A stretch of 64,000 nt of DNA, taken from assembly GCA_038238185.1 (NCBI GenBank), contig JBBRXY010000007.1, forward strand, positions 1 through 64,000. The letters run 5' to 3'. The position numbers were made by a program, and so were the translations under genes. Positions within the stretch are counted from its first letter, which is position 1. The number at the start of each line of letters is the position of its first letter. The DNA is from DATAQC01 sp038238185 (GTDB taxonomy: Bacteria > Actinomycetota > Acidimicrobiia > Acidimicrobiales > AC-14). This document shows positions 1 through 7,268 of this stretch, one piece after another. The notes below the pieces were generated by a model. It searched no databases. It saw only the letters and a list, made by a program, of their open reading frames with translations, and was not told the origin of the DNA.

Positions 1-164
1 GAACGAATACCGGCCCCGGCATACGCCTCGGTGGCCAACACCCGCCCGATCAGAGCAACCAGCCGACCCGTGGCTACGTTGAGAATGCCACACACCTCGG
101 CGATCTCATCTTCGAGAACCGACGCTTCGGCCTCGTTGGTCCTACCGCGATGGTAGCCGAACAT
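1..164 (-). CDS. DUF222 / HNH endonuclease (13E12 family), N-terminal part only
   Basis: On the minus strand an open frame enters from the window edge. It reads MFGYHRGRTNEAEASVLEDE near its start, then continues through EVCGILNVATGRLVALIGRVL. This is the usual N-terminal helix of actinobacterial DUF222 proteins, which carry an HNH nuclease domain at the far end. Only about 54 residues are present; the DUF222 body and HNH domain lie outside the window. I chose ATG at 164; TTG codons at 179 and 185 are in frame, and a TAG sits just before them. A complete relative lies at 11797-12954. Such genes are typically multicopy, and a mobile or repeat-associated origin is known for the family but not shown here. 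Confidence 0.6.
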   Translation of the reverse strand, partial: MFGYHRGRTNEAEASVLEDEIAEVCGILNVATGRLVALIGRVLATEAYAGAGIR

Positions 165-288
165 ACGTTCGATTCGCAAGACCAATTGAGGCTAAATCCG
201 TCGGTCCCCGGTCGAGGTGACATCGGTGGCTGCGAGCTCACCGATCGGAGACCGGGGAAGATCACGACGACATCTATAGCGTGGGGTC

Positions 289-717
289 ATGCCTCTTTCC
301 GAGAAGGACCTCGAGTACCTGAAGACGAACCAGTCGGCAGCCATGATCACGCTCGGCGCCGACGGGCGACCGAAGGTAGCGCGGGTGGCGGTCACGCTCG
401 TGGACGGCAAGCTGTGGAGCAGTGGCACCGCCGATCGGGCCCGAACCAAGCGTCTCCGCCGAGACCCACACTGCACGGTGTTCGTCTTCGACTCGGGTTG
501 GAGCTGGCTCACGCTGGAGACCACGGTCCGGCTGCTGGAGGGCACCGACGCGGTCGACCTGAGCCTGCGGCTGTTCCGTACCATGCAGGAGCGTCCCTCG
601 GGCGACCTCACCTGGTTCGGCCAGGACTACGACGAGCAGAGCTTCCGCAAGCTCATGGTCGACGAGGGCCGCCTCGTCTACGAGTTCGACGTCGAGCGCA
701 CCTACGGAATGCACTGA
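289..717 (+). CDS. PPOX-class F420-dependent flavoprotein oxidoreductase
   Basis: This 142-residue protein has the size and pattern of the pyridoxamine-phosphate-oxidase-like split-barrel enzymes that bind F420 or FMN in actinobacteria. Visible landmarks are an N-terminal LKTNQSAAMITLGADGRPKV strand pair, which is the typical cofactor-barrel opening, and the SGTADRARTKRLRRDP segment that usually contacts the cofactor phosphate. The C-terminal half has the FGQDYDE...Y..DVERTYGM ending common in the F420 subgroup. The substrate cannot be told from sequence. It stands alone, convergent with the acyl-CoA dehydrogenase gene downstream. A TATAGC element lies 14 to 9 bases before the ATG, so the mRNA may have almost no leader. 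Confidence 0.85.
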   Translation: MPLSEKDLEYLKTNQSAAMITLGADGRPKVARVAVTLVDGKLWSSGTADRARTKRLRRDPHCTVFVFDSGWSWLTLETTVRLLEGTDAVDLSLRLFRTMQERPSGDLTWFGQDYDEQSFRKLMVDEGRLVYEFDVERTYGMH

Positions 718-733
718 CACCAGACGCCCGCCG

Positions 734-1855
734 TCAGCCACCCGCCTTGGGCCCGCAAACGATGCCCAACGTGGCCGCCCGTAACGTCGACGACTGGGCC
801 TGGATCGACCAGAAGGCGGCCTCGCGCACCAGCCGCTGGGCGGGATGGTCGAGGCCCATGGCCCGACCCCCTGTTGCCGCCACCAGGGCCTGGGCCGAGC
901 GCATGGCCACGTCGAGCCCCCAGGCCCGGGCCTCGACCAGTTCGGACAGGTGGGCGTCGTCGTGGCGTACGAGGTCGGACAGGGCATAGGAGCGAGCCCG
1001 GCACGAGTCGAGCTCGGCGGCCAACGCAGAAGCGGCCCCGGCCAGGGCAGCCTGACCCGGGGTCGCTTCCGCCCGGGCGGCGAGGAGGCGGATGGACGTG
1101 GTCGCCAGGCCCAGGGGAGCGGGATGGGGCTTCGAGGTCCCGGCCCGGTCCCGAGCCCGCCACCGAGCCAGGTCGATGGTGCGCACGACGTCGGCAGCGG
1201 GGACGAACAGGCCGTCGAAACCGAGGCGAACCGTGGCCGACGCGCCCATGGCGGCCAGCCCGAGGGGGGGAGATGCCTGGACCGACGGCCCCGCCCCGTC
1301 GGCGTCGAGGAGGAAGAACATCGCCTCGCCGGTGCCGCCCCCCTCGCCCCTACCGCCGCCGTCGCCGGCATCGCCGGCCCCCTCGACGCAGGCGACCACG
1401 GCGAAGAGCCGGGCCAGGCCCCACGACGTCACGTACGGAGCCTCGCCGTCGACCACCCAACCGCCGGGGACCGGTCGCGCCACGACCGCCGGGGGACCGG
1501 GGCGGCGCAGGTAAGCGAAGGCCACCCCACCCAGGACCGAGCCTCGGCACAGCTCCGGCAGCCAGCGCTCGCGAAGCTCGATGTTGGGCGACGCCGCCAG
1601 CAGTCGCACCGGTGCATGGTGCTGCACCCAAACGAAGAAGGTGACTCCGCACGCGCCGGCCAGGGCTTCGTATACCTGGCGGGTGACCGAGGCGGGCGCC
1701 GCGTGGCCGCCATGGGAGGACGGTCCGAGGAGCCCGCACAGGCCGGCGTCGGCCAGGGCGTCGAGGTGGCCGCGAGGGACGACGGCAGCCTGATCGGTGG
1801 CCTCTGCTGCGGGCGTCAGCAGGACGCGAGCCAGGTGCTGGGCCACTGCGACCAA
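734..1855 (-). CDS. Acyl-CoA dehydrogenase family protein
   Basis: About 373 residues, close to the usual 380 for acyl-CoA dehydrogenases, FAD enzymes that introduce the alpha-beta double bond in acyl-CoA esters. The order of blocks fits: an N-terminal helical part (LDALADAGLCGLLGP), a mid beta domain (GGWVVDGEAPYVTSWGLA) and a C-terminal helical bundle ending in RAMGLDHPAQRLVREAAFW. The substrate is unknown, and I could not place the catalytic glutamate with confidence. The open frame continues upstream into the regulator gene, but that part reads as out-of-frame sequence. TTG at 1855 or GTG at 1846 gives a normal N-terminus. It lies just downstream of the SufR-like gene on the same strand and may be its target. 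Confidence 0.75.
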   Translation of the reverse strand: MVAVAQHLARVLLTPAAEATDQAAVVPRGHLDALADAGLCGLLGPSSHGGHAAPASVTRQVYEALAGACGVTFFVWVQHHAPVRLLAASPNIELRERWLPELCRGSVLGGVAFAYLRRPGPPAVVARPVPGGWVVDGEAPYVTSWGLARLFAVVACVEGAGDAGDGGGRGEGGGTGEAMFFLLDADGAGPSVQASPPLGLAAMGASATVRLGFDGLFVPAADVVRTIDLARWRARDRAGTSKPHPAPLGLATTSIRLLAARAEATPGQAALAGAASALAAELDSCRARSYALSDLVRHDDAHLSELVEARAWGLDVAMRSAQALVAATGGRAMGLDHPAQRLVREAAFWSIQAQSSTLRAATLGIVCGPKAGG

Positions 1856-1970
1856 CCCGTCGGCACTGGACGGGCCGGAGGAGCTCGACGAGTCGGACCC
1901 ATCCGAGGACCCAGGCGCCAGAACGTCGTGGAGACCACCGTCGCCCGGCGCACCCGCCGGAGAAGCCCCC

Positions 1971-2606
1971 TCAGTCTTCGTGGCGGGGACGGATGCAGTA
2001 GGAGCAGACGGCGTCGCCCGCCATGGTGTGGGCCACCCTGGTGACCTCCACCTCGGGGCCCAGCACCCGCCGGATGAGCGCCAGCTCCATGGCGCACACG
2101 GCCGGGTGGCGCTCGGCCACGCGGTGCACGGCACAGTTGTTCTCAGTGAGGATCAGGTCGCCCTCGGGGGTTGCCGAGGATTCCGCCATGTAGCCGGCAT
2201 CGTCGCGGATCTCCGTGAGCCCGGCGACGCGATCTTCGAGCGTGTCCCGACCGGCCAGGACGGTTTCGTACTCGGTGACCAGCTTGTCGGTGCGCCGGGC
2301 GAAGACGGCGGCGACGGCGTCGGGGCCGGCATGCTCGGCCACGTCTTCGAGGACATCGAGGGCGAGGGCGTCGTAGCGGCGGGGGAACAACTCGAGGCCG
2401 GCATCGGACAAGCGCCATCCGGTGGCCGGACGGCCGCGAGCTCGACGGGTGCACTCGGTGGTTTCGACCAGTCCGTCGGCTTCGAGAACGTCGAGGTGGC
2501 GGCGGACGCCCATCCCTGTGAGGTCGAGCTCGGCGGCCAGCTCAGTGACCGTCACCCCGGGATGCTTTCGCAGCAGTTGAAGAAGCTTGCGGCGCGTCGT
2601 CACCAA
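1971..2606 (-). CDS. SufR/COG2345-type winged-helix regulator with C-terminal cysteines
   Basis: 211 residues. Residues 5-50 form a winged helix (LLQLLRKHPGVTVTELAAEL, then GVRRHLDVLEADGLVE). The C-terminal part carries Cys158, Cys171, Cys201 and Cys204. Cys158 and Cys171 are in the CX12C spacing of Fe-S binding SufR repressors, followed by a CxxC. In that family the cluster senses iron or redox state and controls suf genes. No suf genes are in this window. The neighbour on the same strand is an acyl-CoA dehydrogenase, and pafB starts 87 bp away on the other strand, so either could be regulated. The start is TTG at 2606 or GTG at 2603. Confidence 0.75.
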   Translation of the reverse strand: MVTTRRKLLQLLRKHPGVTVTELAAELDLTGMGVRRHLDVLEADGLVETTECTRRARGRPATGWRLSDAGLELFPRRYDALALDVLEDVAEHAGPDAVAAVFARRTDKLVTEYETVLAGRDTLEDRVAGLTEIRDDAGYMAESSATPEGDLILTENNCAVHRVAERHPAVCAMELALIRRVLGPEVEVTRVAHTMAGDAVCSYCIRPRHED

Positions 2607-2693
2607 AGACCGAGGTTACCGGAACATTTCGGCTGTACCGACCACAACGCGACGACCGCCGGTACGGTGGCCCTTTCGCATTGTGGAGAGGGC

Positions 2694-3614
2694 ATGAACA
2701 GACTTGAGCGTCTCATCAATCTCGTTGCCGCTCTCCTCGACGCGACCCGGCCTCTCAGCGCCGAGGATCTTCATCAGCGCGTGCCCGGTTACCCCGATGA
2801 CAAGGCCACGTTCCGCCGGGCGTTCGAGCGCGACAAGGAGACCCTCCGGGACATGGGCGTCCCCGTGGCGACCGAGGTGATCGATCCCGCCGAGCCGGGG
2901 GGCCTGGGCTACCGAATCCCCAAGGAGGACTACTACCTGGCCGACCCCGGTCTGGCTGCCGACGAGCTGGCGGCGCTGCACCTGGCCGCGTCGGCCGTGC
3001 ACCTGGAAGGGGCCGACGGCGTGGGCGCGCTCTGGAAGCTCGGCGGCGAGGTCGCCGAGGACGGGCCGACCGCGCCGGTGGCGGCGTTGCCGGCCGAGGC
3101 TCACCTGGCCCGGCTGTTCGCGGCCATCTCCGAACGCCGTCGCGTCGGGTTCACCTATCGGGGAAAGGTCCGGCGGATCGAACCCCAACGGCTGTCGTTC
3201 CGGAACGGCCACTGGTACCTCGCCGGTCGCGACACCGACGCCGCCGACGACCGCTCGTTCCGCCTCGACCGCATCGAGTCCGACGTGGAGCTGGGGACCA
3301 CTCCAGGCGACTTCGAGCGCGCCTCGGCGCGCGCCGGCGCCCCCCCGTCACCGTGGGAAACCGGCGGGACTGCGCCGGTGACCGCCCGCCTGCTGGTCGA
3401 CGCCGACCAGGCGGCGTGGGCCATCGGCCACCTCGGCACCGATGCCATCGAAGAACGGCGGCCCGACGGAGCCGTCGTCGTCGCCGTGCGCGTCACCAAC
3501 CGCGACGCCTTCAGGTCGTTCGTGCTCGGCTTCCTCGACCATGCCGAGATCCTCGGACCCGACGATCTGCGCGCCGAGATGGTGGCCTGGTTGGAGGCGC
3601 TCTGTCCCGCGTGA
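2694..3614 (+). CDS. pafB: WYL-domain transcriptional regulator PafB
   Basis: 306 residues with an N-terminal helix-turn-helix (LINLVAALLDATRPLSAEDL, residues about 6-60) and a WYL domain around residues 140-190 (RRVGFTYRGKVRRIEPQRLS, then WYLAGRD and FRLDRIES). In mycobacteria PafB pairs with PafC to activate the LexA-independent DNA-damage response, and the WYL domains are thought to sense nucleic acid. The open frame extends 897 bases upstream, but that part is antisense to the regulator on the other strand. ATG at 2694 follows a GGAGAGG ribosome site and matches known PafB N-termini. It overlaps pafC by three bases. pafA is not immediately upstream here, unlike in mycobacteria. Confidence 0.9.
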   Translation: MNRLERLINLVAALLDATRPLSAEDLHQRVPGYPDDKATFRRAFERDKETLRDMGVPVATEVIDPAEPGGLGYRIPKEDYYLADPGLAADELAALHLAASAVHLEGADGVGALWKLGGEVAEDGPTAPVAALPAEAHLARLFAAISERRRVGFTYRGKVRRIEPQRLSFRNGHWYLAGRDTDAADDRSFRLDRIESDVELGTTPGDFERASARAGAPPSPWETGGTAPVTARLLVDADQAAWAIGHLGTDAIEERRPDGAVVVAVRVTNRDAFRSFVLGFLDHAEILGPDDLRAEMVAWLEALCPA

Positions 3615-4600
3615 GGGCCGACGAGCGACTCCAGCGCCTGTTGGCCCTCGTGCCGTGGGTGGCCGCCCACGACGGCCCCGAGGTGGCCGACGTCTGTGCT
3701 CGGTTCGGCTGCACCGAGGCCGAGTTGGTCAGCGACCTCGAGCTGCTGTTCCTGTGCGGGCTGCACCCCTACACGCCGGACATGCTCATCGACGTCGACG
3801 TGGCCGACGGACGGGTCTGGATCCGCTACGCCGACTACTTCTCCCGGCCCCTCCGCCTCACCCCGGCCGAGGGCCTGGCCCTCCTCGCCGCCGGCACGAG
3901 CCTGCTGGCCGCCCCCGGGGCGGACCAAGAGGGCCCGAGCGGCTCCCTGAGCGGGGACTCCGACAACCCGCTCGCCCGGGGACTGAACAAGCTGGCGTCG
4001 GCCCTCGGGGTCGACGCCGAGGAGTCGGTGGACGTCTCCCTGGGTCCGGCGCCTCCCGAGACCCTGCGCGCCCTGTCCGACGCCGTCGCCGGTCACCGGC
4101 AGGTGGAGTTGGAGTACTACGCCTTCGGCCGTGACGAATGGACCCGGCGGGTCGTGGACCCCTACGCCGTGTTCTCGGCCGGAGGGCAGTGGTACGTGTC
4201 GGCCTTTTGTCATGCCGTCGACGACGAGCGCCTGTTCCGGGTCGACCGCATCCGCACCGCCGTCACCCTCGAGAGTGGATTCGACCCTCCCACCGACAAG
4301 CCCGAGCTCACCGTCTACCGGGCCCGTGCCGACGACCCGCGGGTCTCCCTCGAGCTGGCGCCGTCGGCCCGCTGGGTCGTGGAGCAGTACCCCACCGAGG
4401 CGGTCGAGGAGGCCGACGAGGGGCGTCTGCGGGTGACGCTGGCGGTGAGCGAGCGGGCCTGGCTCGAACGGCTCCTCCTACGGCTGGGCCCGGCGGCGGA
4501 GGTCGTAACCGGCGATGCCGACGTCGCGGCCAGTGCTGCCTGCCGATTGTTGGGGCGCTACCGGCGGGTAGCCTCGCCTCCATGGTCGACGAGCGGGTAA
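3611..4600 (+). CDS. pafC: WYL-domain transcriptional regulator PafC
   Basis: 329 residues with the same architecture as PafB: an N-terminal winged helix (LQRLLALVPWVAAHDGPEVA) and a WYL domain around residues 160-215 (QVELEYYAFGRDEWTRRVVD, then FRVDRIRT). It forms a heterodimer with PafB in the mycobacterial DNA-damage response, which is family knowledge. The GTG start at 3611 overlaps the pafB stop (GTGA), indicating translational coupling. The end overlaps the first 19 bases of lepB, so the three genes are probably one transcript. Confidence 0.88.
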   Translation: MRADERLQRLLALVPWVAAHDGPEVADVCARFGCTEAELVSDLELLFLCGLHPYTPDMLIDVDVADGRVWIRYADYFSRPLRLTPAEGLALLAAGTSLLAAPGADQEGPSGSLSGDSDNPLARGLNKLASALGVDAEESVDVSLGPAPPETLRALSDAVAGHRQVELEYYAFGRDEWTRRVVDPYAVFSAGGQWYVSAFCHAVDDERLFRVDRIRTAVTLESGFDPPTDKPELTVYRARADDPRVSLELAPSARWVVEQYPTEAVEEADEGRLRVTLAVSERAWLERLLLRLGPAAEVVTGDADVAASAACRLLGRYRRVASPPWSTSG

Positions 4601-5166
4601 GCCTTCCCGAGACACCTGCCGCGCCCACAGGAAAGTCCAAGCCCTCCGCCATGCGTGGAGCGGTCGAGTGGGTTGTCATCCTGGTCGGCGCCCTCATCGT
4701 CGCCCTCGTCGTCAAGACGTTCCTGCTCCAGGCCTTCTACATCCCGTCGGCGTCGATGGAGCCGACGCTCAAGGTCGGCGACCGGGTCCTGGTGAACAAG
4801 CTCAGCTACGACTTCCACGACGTCCGGCGCGGCGACATCGTGGTTTTCGGCAGCCCGCCGGGCGAGGACAACCCCGACATCAAAGACCTCATCAAGCGGG
4901 TGATCGGGCTTCCCAACGACACCGTCGAGGGTCGCGACGGCCGGGTGTACATCAACGGCGACCCGCTCAAGGAGCCATACCTTCCCGCCGGAACCTCGAC
5001 CTCGTCGTTCGGGCCCGAGAAGGTGCCCCCCGGACACCTGTGGGTGATGGGCGACAACCGATCGAACTCCAAGGACAGCCGGTTCTTCCACACCATCCCC
5101 GAGAGCCTGGTGGTGGGTCGCGCCTTCATCCGGGTATGGCCCATATCGTCGATCGGCCTGTTGTAG
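4582..5166 (+). CDS. lepB: Signal peptidase I
   Basis: 194 residues, the short type common in actinobacteria. There is one transmembrane segment (about residues 30-50, VVILVGALIVALVVKTFLLQ), then the catalytic serine block SASMEPT (Ser58), the general-base lysine in LIKRVIGLP (Lys105) and the late GDNRSNSKDSR motif. It cleaves Sec and Tat signal peptides at the outer face of the membrane. It starts inside the end of pafC and lies two genes upstream of tatA, so an export function sits inside the paf-tat gene block. The ATG at 4582 was chosen because the upstream open frame overlaps the coding region of pafC. Confidence 0.93.
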   Translation: MVDERVSLPETPAAPTGKSKPSAMRGAVEWVVILVGALIVALVVKTFLLQAFYIPSASMEPTLKVGDRVLVNKLSYDFHDVRRGDIVVFGSPPGEDNPDIKDLIKRVIGLPNDTVEGRDGRVYINGDPLKEPYLPAGTSTSSFGPEKVPPGHLWVMGDNRSNSKDSRFFHTIPESLVVGRAFIRVWPISSIGLL

Positions 5167-5170
5167 CCGA

Positions 5171-5875
5171 CTACCCCGCCGGTCCCACAGCCTCCACCAG
5201 GCGGTCGACGTGGTCGCTGTAGATGCCGTCGACGCCCATCCGCAGCAGGTCTTTCAGCACCCGCTCGTGCTGGGCGTCCCACGCGAAGGCCAATCGCCTG
5301 AAACGGTGGAACAGGGTGGTCAGCCCGGCCGACCAATCGGAGTGGTGGAGGTTCACCGCGTCGATGCCCGCCTCGGCCAGCTGGGCGGCCCGGCGCTCGG
5401 GTCCGTGACCCATGTGTTTCAAGCGGGTGCTGTCGACCAGATGCACAGTGGGCCACAGCGCCCGCCACCCCACGAGCACGTCGACCTCGGTGTGGCACAT
5501 CCAGAGCCTGCCGACGGCTCCGTCCCCCGCCGCCGCGGCTACCGCCATGGTCGCCTCGGCGGCGTCACGGTCCTTGATGTCGAGGGACAGCTCGAAGTCG
5601 GTGCCGCAGTCGGCGTAGAGCTCGGCCAGGCTGGGGATGTGTGGGGGCAGCTCCGACCGCTGGAGGTCGGCGACCCTACGGTGGCGCGGCCAACTCCCGA
5701 CCCGCCCGTCGTGGTCGAGGACAGCGACGCCGTCGGCGGTGAGCCAGACGTCGCTCTCCAGGCCACTGGCACCGAGGCGCAGACCGAGATGAAATGCCTC
5801 AAGAGTGTTCTCCGGGGCGTCGGCACGGCCCCCTCGATGGGCGAATGCGATCGGCGGTCGACGCAGCGGCTGCAC
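5171..5875 (-). CDS. Glycerophosphodiester phosphodiesterase family protein
   Basis: 234 residues with the GDPD signature: HRGG at 13-16 (FAHRGGRADAPENTLEAF), the acidic ligand in PENT, and a second histidine in AVLDHDGRVG. The family hydrolyses glycerophosphodiesters to glycerol-3-phosphate and an alcohol in a TIM barrel with a divalent metal. There is no signal peptide, so it is probably cytoplasmic. It is the only minus-strand gene inserted in the otherwise plus-strand pafB-helY block, ending 4 bp after lepB and starting 30 bp before the next plus-strand gene. Confidence 0.88.
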   Translation of the reverse strand: MQPLRRPPIAFAHRGGRADAPENTLEAFHLGLRLGASGLESDVWLTADGVAVLDHDGRVGSWPRHRRVADLQRSELPPHIPSLAELYADCGTDFELSLDIKDRDAAEATMAVAAAAGDGAVGRLWMCHTEVDVLVGWRALWPTVHLVDSTRLKHMGHGPERRAAQLAEAGIDAVNLHHSDWSAGLTTLFHRFRRLAFAWDAQHERVLKDLLRMGVDGIYSDHVDRLVEAVGPAG

Positions 5876-5905
5876 TATCGGACTCTAGGCGCATAGCATC
5901 GGAGG

Positions 5906-6112
5906 ATGACCGCCGTCTGGATCATGTTGGGGTTGATGGCTCTGATCGGCGTGGCCGCGGTCGTCCGGGTCCTGGCCCGGGTCCTGGCTGCGGCCCGCCA
6001 GCTCCAGCGCAACGTCGACGAACTGGGGGCATCGGTGAACGCCGAGTTGAAGCGCCTGGGACAGGACGTCGGGGACTTGGGCGAATCCGTCGACAAGACC
6101 CGTCGCCGGTAG
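5906..6112 (+). CDS. Small membrane-anchored coiled-coil protein
   Basis: 68 residues: one N-terminal transmembrane helix (about residues 4-28) followed by a charged helix (LQRNVDELGASVNAELKRLG, then GQDVGDLGESVDKTRRR) that looks like a short coiled coil. I do not recognise a named family. It precedes tatA by 9 bases and is probably cotranscribed with the Tat genes. Its layout, a membrane helix followed by an amphipathic or charged helix, resembles TatA-like proteins in outline only; it lacks the FGPxKLP hinge. Confidence 0.6.
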   Translation: MTAVWIMLGLMALIGVAAVVRVLARVLAAARQLQRNVDELGASVNAELKRLGQDVGDLGESVDKTRRR

Positions 6113-6121
6113 GATCCTCCC

Positions 6122-6502
6122 GTGCCCTCATCGCTGGGTGCCCCCGAGATCCTCGTGATCCTGGTGGTGGCCCTGATCGTCCTCGGCCCCTCGAAACTGC
6201 CCGAGGCCGGCCGCCAGATCGGCAAGGCCATGGCCGAGGTCAGGCGCTGGTCCCAGAACGTCCAGAGCGAGATCCGCGACGTCATCGACGTCGACCCCAG
6301 CCCGCCGCCACCGCCGCCACCGCCGCCACCGCCGACGCCGCCCAGCCCGCCACCGCCGCCGCCCAGCGAGTACCCGCCACCACCGCCCGTGGTCCCGCCG
6401 CCCCCGACGCCGTCGTCGGCCAACGGTTCGTCCGACACCGCTGTGCCCGAGGTGGCCGCCGACCCGACCGACGCCTCTTCGGGCGGGCAGCCCACGGCGT
6501 AG
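6122..6502 (+). CDS. tatA: Sec-independent translocase subunit TatA/TatB with proline-rich tail
   Basis: 126 residues from a GTG start. The N-terminal transmembrane helix and hinge (EILVILVVALIVLGPSKLPE) followed by the amphipathic helix (AGRQIGKAMAEVRRWSQN) are the TatA/TatB hallmark. These proteins form or recruit the twin-arginine pore with TatC, encoded just downstream. The C-terminal half is odd: residues about 60-100 are almost only proline with a few S, T, Y and V, then an acidic tail. Actinobacterial TatA or TatB tails can be proline-rich, but this run is extreme. The choice between TatA and TatB is not safe from sequence alone. Confidence 0.85.
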   Translation: MPSSLGAPEILVILVVALIVLGPSKLPEAGRQIGKAMAEVRRWSQNVQSEIRDVIDVDPSPPPPPPPPPPPTPPSPPPPPPSEYPPPPPVVPPPPTPSSANGSSDTAVPEVAADPTDASSGGQPTA

Positions 6503-6562
6503 GCGGTTCCCATCGCCATCGTCCCCGACGACCGGGAGGTCAACGAGCCCGAGAGCGCCCGC

Positions 6563-7258
6563 ATGTCGCTCATCGAGCACCTCACGGAGCTCCGGCGACG
6601 CCTCATCATCTGTGCCGCCGCCCTGCTCGTGGGCGGGATCATCGCCTTCATCCTCTACAACCGGATCCTCAGGGTGCTGATCGGTCCCTACACCGACATC
6701 ACCCACAAGAAGCGCCTGCTCATCACCGATCCCCTCGAGGGGTTCGCCACGCGGCTCAAGATCGCCGGCTGGGGCGGGCTGACCCTTGCCTCGCCCGTGG
6801 TGTTGTGGCAGCTCTGGCGGTTCATCACGCCCGGGCTTCACAAGAAGGAGAAGCGCTACGCCGTCCCCTTCATCGTCGCCTCGATCGTGCTGTTCCTCAT
6901 GGGGGCGGCGGTGGCCATGCTCACCTTCAAGCCCGCCCTCAAGTTCCTGATCGGCGTCGGGGGCACCGACCTCGACCCAATGTTCACCCCGTCGAAGTAC
7001 CTGAGCCTCATCACTTTGATGATCCTCGCCTTCGGCATCGCCTTCGAGTTCCCCATCCTGCTCGTATTCCTCGAGTTGGCGGGGGTGGTCACCAGCAAGA
7101 AACTGCGCAAGTGGCGACGCCCGGCCATCGTCATCATCGTCACCGTGGCCGCCGTCATCACCCCCAGCCAGGACCCCTATTCGCTGTTCGCCATGGCCAT
7201 TCCCATGTACATCTTCTACGAGGGGGCCATCGTGGTGGGGCGGGTCCTGAAGAAGTAG
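6563..7258 (+). CDS. tatC: Twin-arginine translocase subunit TatC
   Basis: 231 residues with six predicted membrane helices. The N-terminal MSLIEHLTELRRRLI is the conserved TatC start that binds the twin-arginine signal, and the FEFPILLVFLELAGVV loop and TPSQDPYSL motif are typical. It receives Tat substrates and docks them to TatA/TatB. The frame is open for 50 bases upstream but has no usual start codon, so ATG 6563 is used. It follows tatA by 60 bp and is followed by helY 10 bp later. Confidence 0.95.
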   Translation: MSLIEHLTELRRRLIICAAALLVGGIIAFILYNRILRVLIGPYTDITHKKRLLITDPLEGFATRLKIAGWGGLTLASPVVLWQLWRFITPGLHKKEKRYAVPFIVASIVLFLMGAAVAMLTFKPALKFLIGVGGTDLDPMFTPSKYLSLITLMILAFGIAFEFPILLVFLELAGVVTSKKLRKWRRPAIVIIVTVAAVITPSQDPYSLFAMAIPMYIFYEGAIVVGRVLKK

Positions 7259-7268
7259 TGGGATAACG

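Noticed and set aside
1856..2134. Upstream extension of the acyl-CoA dehydrogenase frame
   Set aside because: Overlaps the regulator gene in another frame and has tryptophan/proline-rich nonsense composition.
1797..2693. Upstream extension of pafB by 299 codons
   Set aside because: Antisense to the SufR-like gene; the PafB N-terminus begins at ATG 2694 with a ribosome site.
5794..7266. Plus-strand open frame of 490 codons
   Set aside because: Runs across the GDPD, tatA and tatC genes in another frame; those have clear families.
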